From NCBI RefSeq assembly GCF_003574655.1, contig NZ_QNUM01000003.1:1-64000 (forward strand): a stretch of DNA of 64,000 nucleotides. Reading direction: 5' to 3'. Source of the stretch: Cohaesibacter haloalkalitolerans. GTDB taxonomy: Bacteria; Pseudomonadota; Alphaproteobacteria; Rhizobiales; Cohaesibacteraceae. The notes beneath the pieces are model-generated. The model did not search any database. It saw only the letters and a program-made list of their open reading frames with translations, and was not told the DNA's origin. Numbering within the stretch: the first letter of the stretch is position 1; each line of letters starts with the position of its first letter. Shown piece after piece: positions 7,303-16,596 of this stretch. The position numbers and the translations under genes are program-made.

Positions 7303-8688
7303 GTGGCTGGGCTACGGACAATATCGCTATGTGCTGTAACTGCACTGCTTTGGAATGTGCAGGGTGCTTCGGCTGAGAATCTTTCCAATGCTTTGTCTCT
7401 TGCTTATAGCAACAACCCTACGCTGAACGCGGCGCGCGCCGGTTTGCGCGCAACTGACGAAACCGTGCCTCAGGCGCTTTCAGGCTATCGCCCAACGATC
7501 ACGGGCACAGGCTCTGCGGGTCGCACTTGGTCGGAATCAGAATATGCAACCGGCATTTCAAGACACAATCAGGTCAACACGACCTCCCTTGGTCTTCAGG
7601 TTCAGCAGATCCTTTATCGCGGCAATCGCACTAAGAATGGTGTCAAGCAGGCCGAAGCAGCCATTCTTGCTGCACGTGAGGGTCTCAAGTCGACTGAACA
7701 GTCCGTCCTTCTTCAGGTTGCAACGGCCTATATGGACATTCTTCAGAACCAGGCCATCCTTGAACTGCGCAAGCAGAATGTCGCCTTCCTTGAAGAACAG
7801 GCCCGGTCCGCAAAAGACCGCTTCGCCGTTGGTGAAACCATCAACACGGACGTCAATCAGGCTGAGGCCAGCCTCGCAGCAGCCATCTCGATGGTGCATG
7901 CAGCACAAGCCAATCTGACCGCCAGCCAGGCAACCTATGAGCAGCTCGTTGGCAAGAAGCCGACAACGCTTGTCGCAGGCTATTCGGTTGACAATTTGTT
8001 CCCGAAGACGTTGCAGCCTGCTCTCGACATGGGCCTGACCAAGCACCCATCAATCATCTCGGCCAAGTACAACGTCGATGTAGCCGATCTTGATGTCAAG
8101 ATTGCCGAGGGCGCCCTGTTGCCGACCTTGACAGTAACCGGTGCAGCATCCCGTTCCTTCTCGAACAACATCAATCAAAGCAACGTGTCCGGCTCGACCA
8201 ACAGCGCGTCCATCACCGGAGCCCTGAGCATTCCACTCTATTCCGGCGGTGCAAACCACTCCAAGGTCCGCGCAGCCAAGGAATCCCTTGGACAGGCTCG
8301 CATTCAGCTCGACCTTGCCCGCGCCCAGATCCGCGCTGGCATCATGTCCGCATGGGCCAGCCTTCAGGCCAGTATCCCGTCCATCACTGCAGCTCAGGCA
8401 CAGGTCAAGGCTGCACGTCTGGCAACGCAGGGTGTGATCGAAGAGCAGAAGGTCGGACAGCGCACGCTTCTTGATGTCCTCGACTCGCAGGAAACCCTCA
8501 TCACCGCCCGCATCTCGCTTGTGCAGGCACAGCGAGATCGTATCGTCGCTTCCTTTGCCATGGCATCTGCCACCGGCAACCTGTCAGCAGAAAACCTCAA
8601 GCTGAAGGTTCAGCGCTACGACCCGACCCAGCATTACAATGCTGTGCGCGACAAATGGGTTGGCCTGCGCACCCCGGACGGTCGCTAG
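7303..8688 (+). CDS. tolC: TolC family outer-membrane efflux channel
   Basis: This outer-membrane trimer partner serves type I secretion and RND efflux systems. The protein (461 residues from the GTG at 7303) has a signal peptide ending near GASAEN, then two repeated coiled-coil outer membrane efflux protein domains; LSLAYSNNPTLNAARAGLRA begins the first and ALDMGLTKHPSIISAKYNV begins the second. I prefer GTG 7303 because AGGAG lies seven bases upstream and it gives a clean signal peptide; an ATG at 7249 would add 18 hydrophilic residues. The RND pair at 28-32 kb has no outer-membrane component of its own and may use this one. Confidence 0.93.
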   Translation: MAGLRTISLCAVTALLWNVQGASAENLSNALSLAYSNNPTLNAARAGLRATDETVPQALSGYRPTITGTGSAGRTWSESEYATGISRHNQVNTTSLGLQVQQILYRGNRTKNGVKQAEAAILAAREGLKSTEQSVLLQVATAYMDILQNQAILELRKQNVAFLEEQARSAKDRFAVGETINTDVNQAEASLAAAISMVHAAQANLTASQATYEQLVGKKPTTLVAGYSVDNLFPKTLQPALDMGLTKHPSIISAKYNVDVADLDVKIAEGALLPTLTVTGAASRSFSNNINQSNVSGSTNSASITGALSIPLYSGGANHSKVRAAKESLGQARIQLDLARAQIRAGIMSAWASLQASIPSITAAQAQVKAARLATQGVIEEQKVGQRTLLDVLDSQETLITARISLVQAQRDRIVASFAMASATGNLSAENLKLKVQRYDPTQHYNAVRDKWVGLRTPDGR

Positions 8689-8723
8689 GCTTTTGCCGCG
8701 AGCGAGCACAAGAGCAAAAATTC

Positions 8724-8758
8724 GAAAAGCCGGTGTATCTCACCGGCTTTTCTCTTTT
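8724..8758 (+). terminator. Intrinsic terminator of tolC
   Basis: An 11-bp stem aaaagccggtg/caccggctttt (8725-8735 with 8741-8751) is followed by ctcttttt. A second hairpin, tttaacagg/cctgttaaa (8757-8765 with 8773-8781), follows at once and may act as a backup. Confidence 0.85.
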
Positions 8759-9003
8759 TAACAGGCTACCGACCTGTTAAAACCCGCCGCATCAGACAGG
8801 CACAGTCAATTCATACGTAAAGTCATCAGGATAGCGGGGAAATTAACGTATGTTTCCTTCACTCCACATGTCATTGATGCTTTTTTACGGAACAGATTTC
8901 AACAATCTGACAAACTCTCTATAGTGTTAGGATGAGCGAATCATATTCGTGGCGGAATATGTTTAGTTCTATGACCTGTTTGTCGTTAGTTTCGGGTGAG
9001 GCC
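8759..9003. other. tolC-popZ intergenic region
   Basis: From the tolC stop to the preferred popZ start is about 315 bases. Besides the terminator pair, it holds an inverted repeat catacgt (8812-8818) and acgtatg (8846-8852). The popZ frame is open upstream to 8932, but those residues do not fit the family. Confidence 0.35.
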
Positions 9004-9732
9004 ATGTCAAATTCCAGCGCAGCTCAAGAACCTTCCATGGAGGAGATTCTCGCTTCCATCCGGAGGATTATTTCGGACGAGGAAGCTGCAATTGGCGAAG
9101 AGCCGTCCGCTGCTGCACCCGAACCGAAGGCCGATCCCAATGAAGCACTGAGTCAGGAAGCGCTTGATGCGCTGTTTGACGAACCTGCCCCGAAAGCCGA
9201 ACCAGAACCCGAGGAAGAAGAAGAACTCGACATGGCTGCAGCAATGGCTGCCATGGAAGAGGAGGAAGCTCCCGAGGAAGATGTTCTGGACTTGCCTTCT
9301 GAATGGCAGGAAACCGATCTGGTTGAGCCGCGCGAAGACGACCTGATGTTCGCCAACGCCGAGGAGCCAAAGGAAGAGCCCGAAGCTCCGACCACTCTGG
9401 AAGAGATCGTCAACAACAAGCTGGAACAGTCCGTTCCCGCCGCGCTCAAGTCTTCTTTCGAGACAACGCCGATGCCGGAAGGGCCGCTGCCTACCCTGAA
9501 GCGGGGTGAGCCTCTTGTTTCCGACGACACATCGCAGAAGGTGACGAGTGCCTTTGGCGATTTGACCCATACCATCCTCAACACCAATTCCCGTACCATC
9601 GAGAATGTCGTTGAGGACATGTTGCGCCCGATGCTCAAGGCATGGCTCGATCAGAACCTGCCTGTTATGGTCGAGCGCCTCGTGCGCGCCGAGATCGAGC
9701 GAGTGTCCAGGGGCGAGCAGCACTATCGCTGA
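9004..9732 (+). CDS. popZ: Polar organizing protein PopZ (DUF2497)
   Basis: PopZ self-assembles at cell poles and anchors the ParB-origin complex and cell-cycle signalling proteins in alphaproteobacteria. The 242-residue protein shows the classical build. The N-terminal helix is PSMEEILASIRRIISDE (residues 10-26). A long Glu/Pro-rich acidic linker follows (about 30-130). The C-terminal helices include RTIENVVEDMLRPMLKAWLD and MVERLVRAEIERV, used for oligomerisation. The ATG at 9004 was chosen because it places the conserved helix at the N-terminus. It is followed by valS, a common neighbour in this group. Confidence 0.92.
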   Translation: MSNSSAAQEPSMEEILASIRRIISDEEAAIGEEPSAAAPEPKADPNEALSQEALDALFDEPAPKAEPEPEEEEELDMAAAMAAMEEEEAPEEDVLDLPSEWQETDLVEPREDDLMFANAEEPKEEPEAPTTLEEIVNNKLEQSVPAALKSSFETTPMPEGPLPTLKRGEPLVSDDTSQKVTSAFGDLTHTILNTNSRTIENVVEDMLRPMLKAWLDQNLPVMVERLVRAEIERVSRGEQHYR

Positions 9733-10002
9733 TCGCCCGCACCAACGCTACAGAGTCTCGCCCTTGTGCCCCCAAGCGGCCACATCACGTGTTTTTCTTG
9801 AAAAATCTGCGCTGATTGGCTGAAGTTTGACCGCTCATAACTGCAAACGGTTGACAGCTTTGGGGGAATGGGATTTACACCATTACCGATACAGTTTTCG
9901 TACCGACCAGTAAGACTTCCCGGTCTTTACTCTGTCGGTTCAAGCCTCAGAATGACGGCGTTGCCAGCGAACCCGCTTGGCGCGCTGCAATATGGATGTG
10001 CA

Positions 10003-12864
10003 ATGCTTGAAAAAACTTTTGATGCGGCGACCGTAGAGCCGCGCCTTTATGATGCATGGGAAGAAGCCGGCGCATTCAAAGCCGGAGCTGGGAAGAAGGA
10101 CGGTCAGGACAGCTTCTCGATCGTGATCCCACCGCCGAACGTTACCGGGTCGCTGCACATGGGGCACGCCCTCAACAACACCCTTCAGGATGTCATGATC
10201 CGCTATCACCGCATGAAGGGCTATGACGTTTTGTGGCAGCCGGGCATGGACCACGCAGGCATTGCAACCCAGATGGTTGTCGAGCGCCAGCTGGCCGCCA
10301 ACAAGGAACCGGACCGTCGTTCCATGGGCCGTGAAGCCTTTGTTGAACGCGTCTGGAAGTGGAAGGGCGAATCCGGCGGCACCATCTTCAACCAGCTGCG
10401 TCGCCTCGGCGCAACGGCTGACTGGTCTCGCGAACGCTTCACCATGGACGAAGGCCTTTCCAAGGCTGTTCAGAAGGTTTTCATCCAGCTTTACAATGAA
10501 GGCCTCATCTATCGTGGCAAACGCCTCGTCAACTGGGACCCGAAATTTGAAACCGCGATTTCCGACCTCGAAGTCGAGAACAAGGAAGTCGACGGCCACA
10601 TGTGGCATTTCAAATATCCGCTGGCTGGTGGCGAAACCTACACCTATGTCGAAAAGGACGAGGACGGCAACGTCGTCTTCACCGAAGAACGGGACTATAT
10701 CTCCATCGCCACGACCCGCCCGGAAACCATGCTGGGCGACGGTGCGGTTGCCGTTCATCCGTCTGATGAACGCTACGCGCCGATCGTTGGCAAATTCTGT
10801 GAAATCCCTGTAGGACCGAAAGAGCATCGCCGCCTGATCCCGATCATCACCGACGAATATCCTGATCCGACCTTCGGCTCAGGCGCGGTCAAGATCACCG
10901 GCGCGCATGATTTCAACGACTATCAGGTTGCCCGCCGCAACAAGATCCCGTGCTACCGCCTCATGGATGTTCAGGCTTCCATGCGCGCTGACGGTGCTCC
11001 CTATGCGGAATGCGCCTCTCAGGCGCTGGCAATCGCCAAAACCGGCACCCTGCCGGGTGAACGAGAAGTCGACGAAATCAACCTGGTGCCTGACGAATAT
11101 CGCGGACTTGATCGCTTCGAGGCACGCAAGCAGATCGTTGAAGCCATCAACGCCGAAGGCCTTTGCGTCTTCACCAAGGACGAAGAAGGCAACGCCATTC
11201 CGCTTGTCGAGAACAAGAAGATCATGCAGCCGTTCGGCGACCGCTCCGGCGTTGTCATCGAACCAATGCTGACCGACCAGTGGTTTGCCGACGCCAAGAC
11301 ACTGGCTGAACCGGCGATCGCATCTGTACGGGAAGGGCGCACCAAATTCGTTCCACAGAACTGGGAAAAGACCTATTTCGAATGGATGGAAAACATCGAA
11401 CCATGGTGTATTTCCCGTCAGCTCTGGTGGGGCCATCGCATTCCGGCATGGTTCGGCCCGGATGACCAGATCTTCGTCGCCCATGATGACGAGGAAGCCG
11501 CCGCACAGGCAAAGGCCCACTATGGCAAGGACGTCGAGCTGAAGCGCGACGAAGACGTTCTCGACACATGGTTCTCGTCTGCCCTGTGGCCTTTCTCCAC
11601 GCTCGGCTGGCCGGACAAGACACCGGAACTGGAGCGCTACTATCAGACCGACGTGTTGGTCACCGGCTTCGACATCATCTTCTTCTGGGTTGCCCGCATG
11701 ATGATGATGTCCATGCACTTCATGAAGGAAGAGCCGTTCCACACCGTCTACGTCCACGCTCTGGTTCGCGACGAACATGGCGCCAAGATGTCCAAGTCCA
11801 AGGGCAACGTCATCGACCCGCTCAACCTGATCGACGAGTTCGGGGCGGATGCGGTTCGCTTCACCCTGACGGCCATGGCGGCTCAGGGTCGCGACATCAA
11901 GCTGGCCACCAGCCGCGTAGCAGGCTATCGCAACTTTGGCACCAAGCTGTGGAACGCAACCCGCTTCACCCAGATGAACGGCTGCGAACGCACCGAGGGC
12001 TTCGATCCATCCGCCGTCAAGGAAACGGTCAACCAGTGGATCGTCACCGAGCTGGCCAAGACGGCAACTGAAGTCTCCGACGCCATCGAGACCTATCGCT
12101 TCAACGATGCAGCCAACGCGCTCTACCGCTTTGTCTGGAACCTTTATTGCGACTGGTATATCGAGCTCAGCAAGCCCATTCTGCAGGAAGAGGGCAGCAA
12201 CAGCGAAGCGAAGTCCGAAACGCAGGCCTGCGCGGCCTGGGTTCTCGATCAAATCTGCCTGCTGCTGCACCCGATCATGCCGTTCATCACAGAGGAACTC
12301 TGGGCTGAAACCGGCAAGGTCGGACCGGCACGCAACGGCCTGTTGATCCTTGAAGACTGGCCGAGCTATGACATCAAGGACACGGGAGCTGCCGACGAGA
12401 TCAACTGGCTTGTCGACATGATCACGGCAATCCGCTCCATCCGTGCGGAAATGAACATTGCCCCGTCGACCAAGTTCAAGCTTGAGATTGTTGGGGCATC
12501 GGAAGAGACCAAGGCTCGCCTTGCATCCCATGATGCTATTCTGAAGCGTCTGGCACGCGTCGAAGACATCAAGGTCTCCGACACCGTCCCGCACGGTTCT
12601 GCGCAGGTTGTCGTCCGCGAAGCAACGGTTGCCCTGCCGCTGGCCGGTGTGATCGATCTGGACGCTGAAAAGGCCCGTCTCGAAAAGGAACTCGACAAGA
12701 TCAGCAAGGTCGCCGAGAAGTTCGAGAAGAAGCTGGGCAACGAGAAATTCGTTGCCAACGCTCCGGTCGAGATCGTCGAGGAACAGAAGGCCAAACTGGC
12801 CGAACAGACCGAACTCAAGGCCAAGGTTCAGGAAGCTTTGAACCGCATTCTGGCTGCTCTCTAA
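10003..12864 (+). CDS. valS: Valyl-tRNA synthetase
   Basis: Class Ia aminoacyl-tRNA synthetase that charges tRNA-Val with editing of threonine. The 953-residue protein has PNVTGSLHMGHAL (HIGH motif, HMGH at residues 52-55), an inserted editing domain with TTRPETMLGD, the KMSKS loop at residues 595-599 (KMSKSKGNVIDP), an anticodon-binding domain and a C-terminal coiled coil rich in Lys/Glu (from LDAEKARLEKEL). The frame is open to 9868, but the family begins near MLEKTFDA. A strong terminator follows. Confidence 0.98.
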   Translation: MLEKTFDAATVEPRLYDAWEEAGAFKAGAGKKDGQDSFSIVIPPPNVTGSLHMGHALNNTLQDVMIRYHRMKGYDVLWQPGMDHAGIATQMVVERQLAANKEPDRRSMGREAFVERVWKWKGESGGTIFNQLRRLGATADWSRERFTMDEGLSKAVQKVFIQLYNEGLIYRGKRLVNWDPKFETAISDLEVENKEVDGHMWHFKYPLAGGETYTYVEKDEDGNVVFTEERDYISIATTRPETMLGDGAVAVHPSDERYAPIVGKFCEIPVGPKEHRRLIPIITDEYPDPTFGSGAVKITGAHDFNDYQVARRNKIPCYRLMDVQASMRADGAPYAECASQALAIAKTGTLPGEREVDEINLVPDEYRGLDRFEARKQIVEAINAEGLCVFTKDEEGNAIPLVENKKIMQPFGDRSGVVIEPMLTDQWFADAKTLAEPAIASVREGRTKFVPQNWEKTYFEWMENIEPWCISRQLWWGHRIPAWFGPDDQIFVAHDDEEAAAQAKAHYGKDVELKRDEDVLDTWFSSALWPFSTLGWPDKTPELERYYQTDVLVTGFDIIFFWVARMMMMSMHFMKEEPFHTVYVHALVRDEHGAKMSKSKGNVIDPLNLIDEFGADAVRFTLTAMAAQGRDIKLATSRVAGYRNFGTKLWNATRFTQMNGCERTEGFDPSAVKETVNQWIVTELAKTATEVSDAIETYRFNDAANALYRFVWNLYCDWYIELSKPILQEEGSNSEAKSETQACAAWVLDQICLLLHPIMPFITEELWAETGKVGPARNGLLILEDWPSYDIKDTGAADEINWLVDMITAIRSIRAEMNIAPSTKFKLEIVGASEETKARLASHDAILKRLARVEDIKVSDTVPHGSAQVVVREATVALPLAGVIDLDAEKARLEKELDKISKVAEKFEKKLGNEKFVANAPVEIVEEQKAKLAEQTELKAKVQEALNRILAAL

Positions 12865-12886
12865 GGGTCCGTCAGAGTCTGAAATG

Positions 12887-12921
12887 AAATGCCCGCCAGC
12901 CAAAGCTGGCGGGCATTTTCA
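12887..12921 (+). terminator. Intrinsic terminator of valS
   Basis: A 14-bp perfect stem aaatgcccgccagc/gctggcgggcattt (12887-12900 with 12905-12918) with loop caaa is followed by tcat. The stem is very stable though the U-tract is short. Confidence 0.8.
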
Positions 12922-13009
12922 TATCTGAAATTCGAGTTGTCGGCTCATCGGATGGAGCGTAGAATGTCCCCACAAGGCTTCTAATGCACCTAAACTCTGG
13001 GAGGATGTC

Positions 13010-13261
13010 ATGTCTGACTGGGTAATCAAAGGGTATGATAGCACCAAGGAATTCTACTCCCGCTCCTTCGCACAGCGGGAAACAGGCGAGATAGAACATC
13101 TGCTGACCAAACTCTATCTCCAGACATTGCCGATTGGCGAACTCGCCACATCCACAAGGAATGAGGATGTGGCATTCATCGTTACGCACCCTGACGCGGT
13201 TGACGAAACAATCCAGATCGGCACCGACCTGCACTTCGTGGCACGAAAAGTCACCCATTAG
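13010..13261 (+). CDS. Hypothetical protein, 83 residues
   Basis: The gene has a good ribosome binding site (GGGAGG, seven bases before the ATG) and normal codon use. The product is soluble, mixed alpha/beta in appearance, with no signal peptide or membrane segment. I recognise no domain. It lies alone between the valS terminator and the converging DUF815 gene. Confidence 0.6.
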   Translation: MSDWVIKGYDSTKEFYSRSFAQRETGEIEHLLTKLYLQTLPIGELATSTRNEDVAFIVTHPDAVDETIQIGTDLHFVARKVTH

Positions 13262-13296
13262 ACCCGCGACAGCGAGTTTCGTTTGCCAAGCCGCCT

Positions 13297-13324
13297 GACC
13301 AATAGCCAGTGACCAATAGCCAGT
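13297..13324. repeat. 14-bp perfect tandem duplication
   Basis: The unit gaccaatagccagt is present twice in a row (13297-13310, 13311-13324), followed by a third start gact. It lies in the short gap between two converging genes. Confidence 0.9.
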
Positions 13325-13330
13325 GACTTG

Positions 13331-13360
13331 CCAGAAGGAACCGGTCCAGAAGGGACCGGC
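13331..13360. repeat. 15-bp near-perfect tandem duplication
   Basis: Units ccagaaggaaccggt (13331-13345) and ccagaagggaccggc (13346-13360) differ at two positions. It lies six bases from the previous tandem repeat, so this convergent gap has undergone two separate duplications. Confidence 0.85.
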
Positions 13361-13392
13361 GAGGGCAGGATCATCCTGAAAAGGGTAACAAG

Positions 13393-14271
13393 TTACCTGA
13401 TCACCACGCCTTTTGCCCCGGCCAGATCCTGAATGAACTGCCAGGCGACGCGCCCGGACCGTGATCCTCGTGTCGTCGCCCATTCAAGAGCCGAAGCGCG
13501 CAACTCATCGGCGTCCACCTCAATGCCATATTCGGCAACATACCCCTCGACCATCTCCAGATAATCGTTCTGGGAACAATTGTGAAAGCCGATCCACAGG
13601 CCGAACCGGTCCGACAGCGAAACCTTCTCCTGTACTGCCTCGCTGGGGTTGATCGAGGTCGAGCGTTCATTCTCGATCATGTCCCGCGGCATCAGGTGGC
13701 GACGGTTCGAGGTTGCATAGAAGATCACATTGTCCGGTCGCCCCTCAATGCCGCCATCAAGCACGGCCTTCAGCGACTTGTAAGCCGTTTCACCCGGATC
13801 AAACGACAAGTCGTCACAGAACAGGATGCAGCGCTCTTCATGAGCCCTGAGGATGTTCATCAGGACCGGCAGGCTGTCGATATCCTCCCGCGCAATCTCG
13901 ATGAGCTTCAAGGGCGAAGCCTTGCCTGCTTCCGTGCGATTGACCGCGGCGTGACAGGCCTTGACCAGCGAGCTTTTGCCCATGCCGCGCGCGCCCCACA
14001 ACAACGCATTGTTGGCTGGCAATCCGGCGGCGAAGCGTTGTGTATTCTCGAGAATCATGTCGCGATTGCGATCCACCGCCTTGAGCAGGGACAGATCGAC
14101 CCGATTGACCTTGAGCACCGGTTGCAGGTGAGGGGCGGGATCTGTGTGCCAAACATAGGCATCAGCTACCTTGAGGTTGGTATCGACCGGCAAGGGGGGC
14201 ACCGCACGCTCGATGCTCGTATGAATTTCCTTTAGAATAGCTGCAATTTCAGCAAGTGTTTTTGCGGTCAT
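13393..14271 (-). CDS. DUF815 family AAA+-like ATPase
   Basis: A 292-residue P-loop ATPase of the DUF815 family. Walker A is WGARGMGKSSL (about residues 100-110) and Walker B is ILFCDDLSFD. Sensor-like ATSNRRHL and a C-terminal GSRSGRVAWQFIQDLAG segment complete the fold. The cellular role of the family is not established. The frame is open to 14361, but ATG 14271 gives the usual family N-terminus. In related genomes a gene of this type sits divergently from yajC, as here. Confidence 0.88.
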   Translation of the reverse strand: MTAKTLAEIAAILKEIHTSIERAVPPLPVDTNLKVADAYVWHTDPAPHLQPVLKVNRVDLSLLKAVDRNRDMILENTQRFAAGLPANNALLWGARGMGKSSLVKACHAAVNRTEAGKASPLKLIEIAREDIDSLPVLMNILRAHEERCILFCDDLSFDPGETAYKSLKAVLDGGIEGRPDNVIFYATSNRRHLMPRDMIENERSTSINPSEAVQEKVSLSDRFGLWIGFHNCSQNDYLEMVEGYVAEYGIEVDADELRASALEWATTRGSRSGRVAWQFIQDLAGAKGVVIR

Positions 14272-14525
14272 GGAAGTGACGACTCCCCCTTTTGTTGCCC
14301 TGTGCCAAATTAGGTGCAGAAAAACGGCAATAAAGCGTTCCTTTACCCTTTCCCTTTGCACAAAGGATCATTATGTCTAGGCCTTGATTAGCAGAGTTGT
14401 GCCGGGCGTTGCAAACCTTCAACTGACTATTTGCAAACTTCGCCGGGATCGCTATAGTCCGCTCAAATCGAAATACGCCTCAAGGGACGGGAAAGCCGTC
14501 CATACTGGCCTAAAAGGAGCAATAA

Positions 14526-14864
14526 ATGTTTGTATCGCCAGCTTTTGCACAGGGCGCAGGTGGAGCCGCCGGTGGCCCGGAATTCCTGATCTCCGTTCTT
14601 CCTTTCATCCTGATCTTCGTGATCATGTATTTCCTGATCATTCGCCCACAGCGCAATCAGGTGAAGAAACACGCCGAACTGGTTTCCAACGTGCGTCGGG
14701 GCGACACCATTGTCTCCAATGGCGGCATTGTCGGCAAAGTCACCAACGCAACGGAAGAAAACGAAGTCACCGTTGAAATCTCCGAAGGCGTAAAAATCAA
14801 ATTGATGCGCAAGGCCATCGCAGAAGTTCGCTCCAAGGGCGAGCCTGCCGGCGACGCAAAATAG
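14526..14864 (+). CDS. yajC: Preprotein translocase subunit YajC
   Basis: Small inner-membrane subunit of the SecDF-YajC accessory complex. The 112-residue protein has a single membrane helix (about residues 21-40, LISVLPFILIFVIMYFLII), then RPQRNQVKKHAELV and the conserved GDTIVSNGGIVGKV region. AAGGAG lies upstream of the ATG. secD and secF follow on the same strand. Confidence 0.96.
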   Translation: MFVSPAFAQGAGGAAGGPEFLISVLPFILIFVIMYFLIIRPQRNQVKKHAELVSNVRRGDTIVSNGGIVGKVTNATEENEVTVEISEGVKIKLMRKAIAEVRSKGEPAGDAK

Positions 14865-14943
14865 TCTCAATTTCGATTTTCAGATGATAATAGGCACTCG
14901 GATTACAATCCGGGTGCACTGCCAATAGTGGTAGGATAGCCGC

Positions 14944-16578
14944 ATGCTACATTTTGCCCGATGGAAGGTCACGCTGGTTCTACTGGTGGCTGTCGTAGGC
15001 CTTCTTTTCTCAATTCCAAATCTCTTTTCCGACCAGACTTTGCAAGATGAATATCCAAGCTGGCTGCCAAACGGCAAGCTGGTGCTGGGTCTTGACTTGC
15101 AGGGTGGCGCTCACATCCTGATGCAGGTTGAAAAAGACGGGATCATCAAGGACCGTCTCGAAATTCTCCGCGGCGACGTAAGGTCTGCTCTGCGAGAGGA
15201 CAAGATCGGCTACACCGGCCTTGCTGCCCGGGATGGTGCCGTTCAGGTTCGCATTCGGGATCTCGCCCAGTTGGAAAGTGCCCGGGCAAAATTGAAAGAA
15301 CTGGTTCAGCCGATCTCGACATCGCTGCTGTCTGGTGGCGGTGCAACCGAAACGTCCCTTGAAGTCAACAACGACGGTCTTGTCCGTCTGGTACTGACGG
15401 AAGAGGGGATCAATGCCCGCGTCTCCAGCGCCGTGGCCCAGTCGGTGGAAGTCATTCGCCGCCGCGTTGACGAGCTTGGCACCACCGAGCCATCAATCCA
15501 GCGCGAAGGCGATAGCCGCATTCTCGTTCAGGTGCCAGGTCTGCAGGATCCGGATCGCCTGAAAGACATTCTCGAAACGACGGCAAACCTGTCCTTCCGC
15601 ATGGTGGACACGTCCATGGCAGCTGAAACAGCGCTCCAGACCAGACCACCGCTTGATTCCGAAGTGCTCTTTGAAGCTGACGATCCTCTCAATCCGAAGC
15701 CGCAAAACGAGCGCACTCCCTATCTGGTTCAGAAGCGCGTGCTGATCTCCGGTGACGAGTTGGACGATGCTCAGCCGACCTTTGACTCACGCACCAACGA
15801 ACCGGTCGTTTCCTTCCGTTTCAACACCTCCGGTGCGAAGAAATTTGCCCGCGTAACAGAGCAGAATGTCGGTTTGCCCTTCGCCATTGTGCTCGACAAT
15901 GAAGTCATTTCGGCCCCGACCATCCGCGAACCGATCCGCGGTGGATCGGGTATCATTTCCGGCTCCTTTACAGCCCAGAGCGCCAATGACCTCGCTGTCC
16001 TGATGCGCGCCGGTGCGTTGCCAGCCAAACTGACCATTGTTGAAGAACGGACAGTCGGTCCAGGCCTTGGGGCCGACTCGATTGCGGCAGGTGAAATCGC
16101 CGGTATCGTTGGTGCCGCAGCCGTTGTCGTCTTCATGTTCCTCGCATACGGCCTGTTTGGCCTGTTTGCCAACGTCTCATTGATCGTCAACGTGGTACTG
16201 CTGCTCGGGGTGTTGTCCTTCCTTGGTGCAACTCTTACGCTGCCCGGTATTGCCGGTATCGTTTTGACCATCGGCATGGCGGTGGACGCCAACGTGCTGA
16301 TCTATGAGCGCATAAGGGAAGAGAACAATTACGGTCGCTCGACAATTGCAGCAATCGATACAGGGTATTCCCGTGCTCTGGCGACCATTCTCGACGCCAA
16401 CATCACGACCTTCATTGCCGCCGTCATCCTGTTCTCACTTGGCTCCGGTCCTGTGAAAGGCTTTGCGGTTACGCTTGCCGTCGGCATCGTTACCACAGTG
16501 TTTTCGGCCTTTACGTTCAACCGTCTGGTCGTGGCGACCTGGATCAAATACCGTCGCCCATCCAAACTGCCAATTTGA
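14944..16578 (+). CDS. secD: Protein translocase subunit SecD
   Basis: Inner-membrane RND-like protein that uses proton motive force to complete export through SecYEG. The 544-residue protein has an N-terminal membrane helix, LGLDLQGGAHILMQV (D1 signature), a large periplasmic P1 region, and six C-terminal helices with GMAVDANVLIYERIREE, the segment holding the conserved Asp and Arg. It is a normal-length SecD separate from SecF. Confidence 0.98.
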   Translation: MLHFARWKVTLVLLVAVVGLLFSIPNLFSDQTLQDEYPSWLPNGKLVLGLDLQGGAHILMQVEKDGIIKDRLEILRGDVRSALREDKIGYTGLAARDGAVQVRIRDLAQLESARAKLKELVQPISTSLLSGGGATETSLEVNNDGLVRLVLTEEGINARVSSAVAQSVEVIRRRVDELGTTEPSIQREGDSRILVQVPGLQDPDRLKDILETTANLSFRMVDTSMAAETALQTRPPLDSEVLFEADDPLNPKPQNERTPYLVQKRVLISGDELDDAQPTFDSRTNEPVVSFRFNTSGAKKFARVTEQNVGLPFAIVLDNEVISAPTIREPIRGGSGIISGSFTAQSANDLAVLMRAGALPAKLTIVEERTVGPGLGADSIAAGEIAGIVGAAAVVVFMFLAYGLFGLFANVSLIVNVVLLLGVLSFLGATLTLPGIAGIVLTIGMAVDANVLIYERIREENNYGRSTIAAIDTGYSRALATILDANITTFIAAVILFSLGSGPVKGFAVTLAVGIVTTVFSAFTFNRLVVATWIKYRRPSKLPI

Positions 16579-16596
16579 TGTACCGGAGATAAGATA

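Noticed and set aside
10879-12903. Long antisense frame (674 codons) opposite valS
   Set aside because: A shadow of GC-rich codon structure on the opposite strand; no RBS and no recognisable domain. The same applies to the long frames opposite gyrA and mfd.
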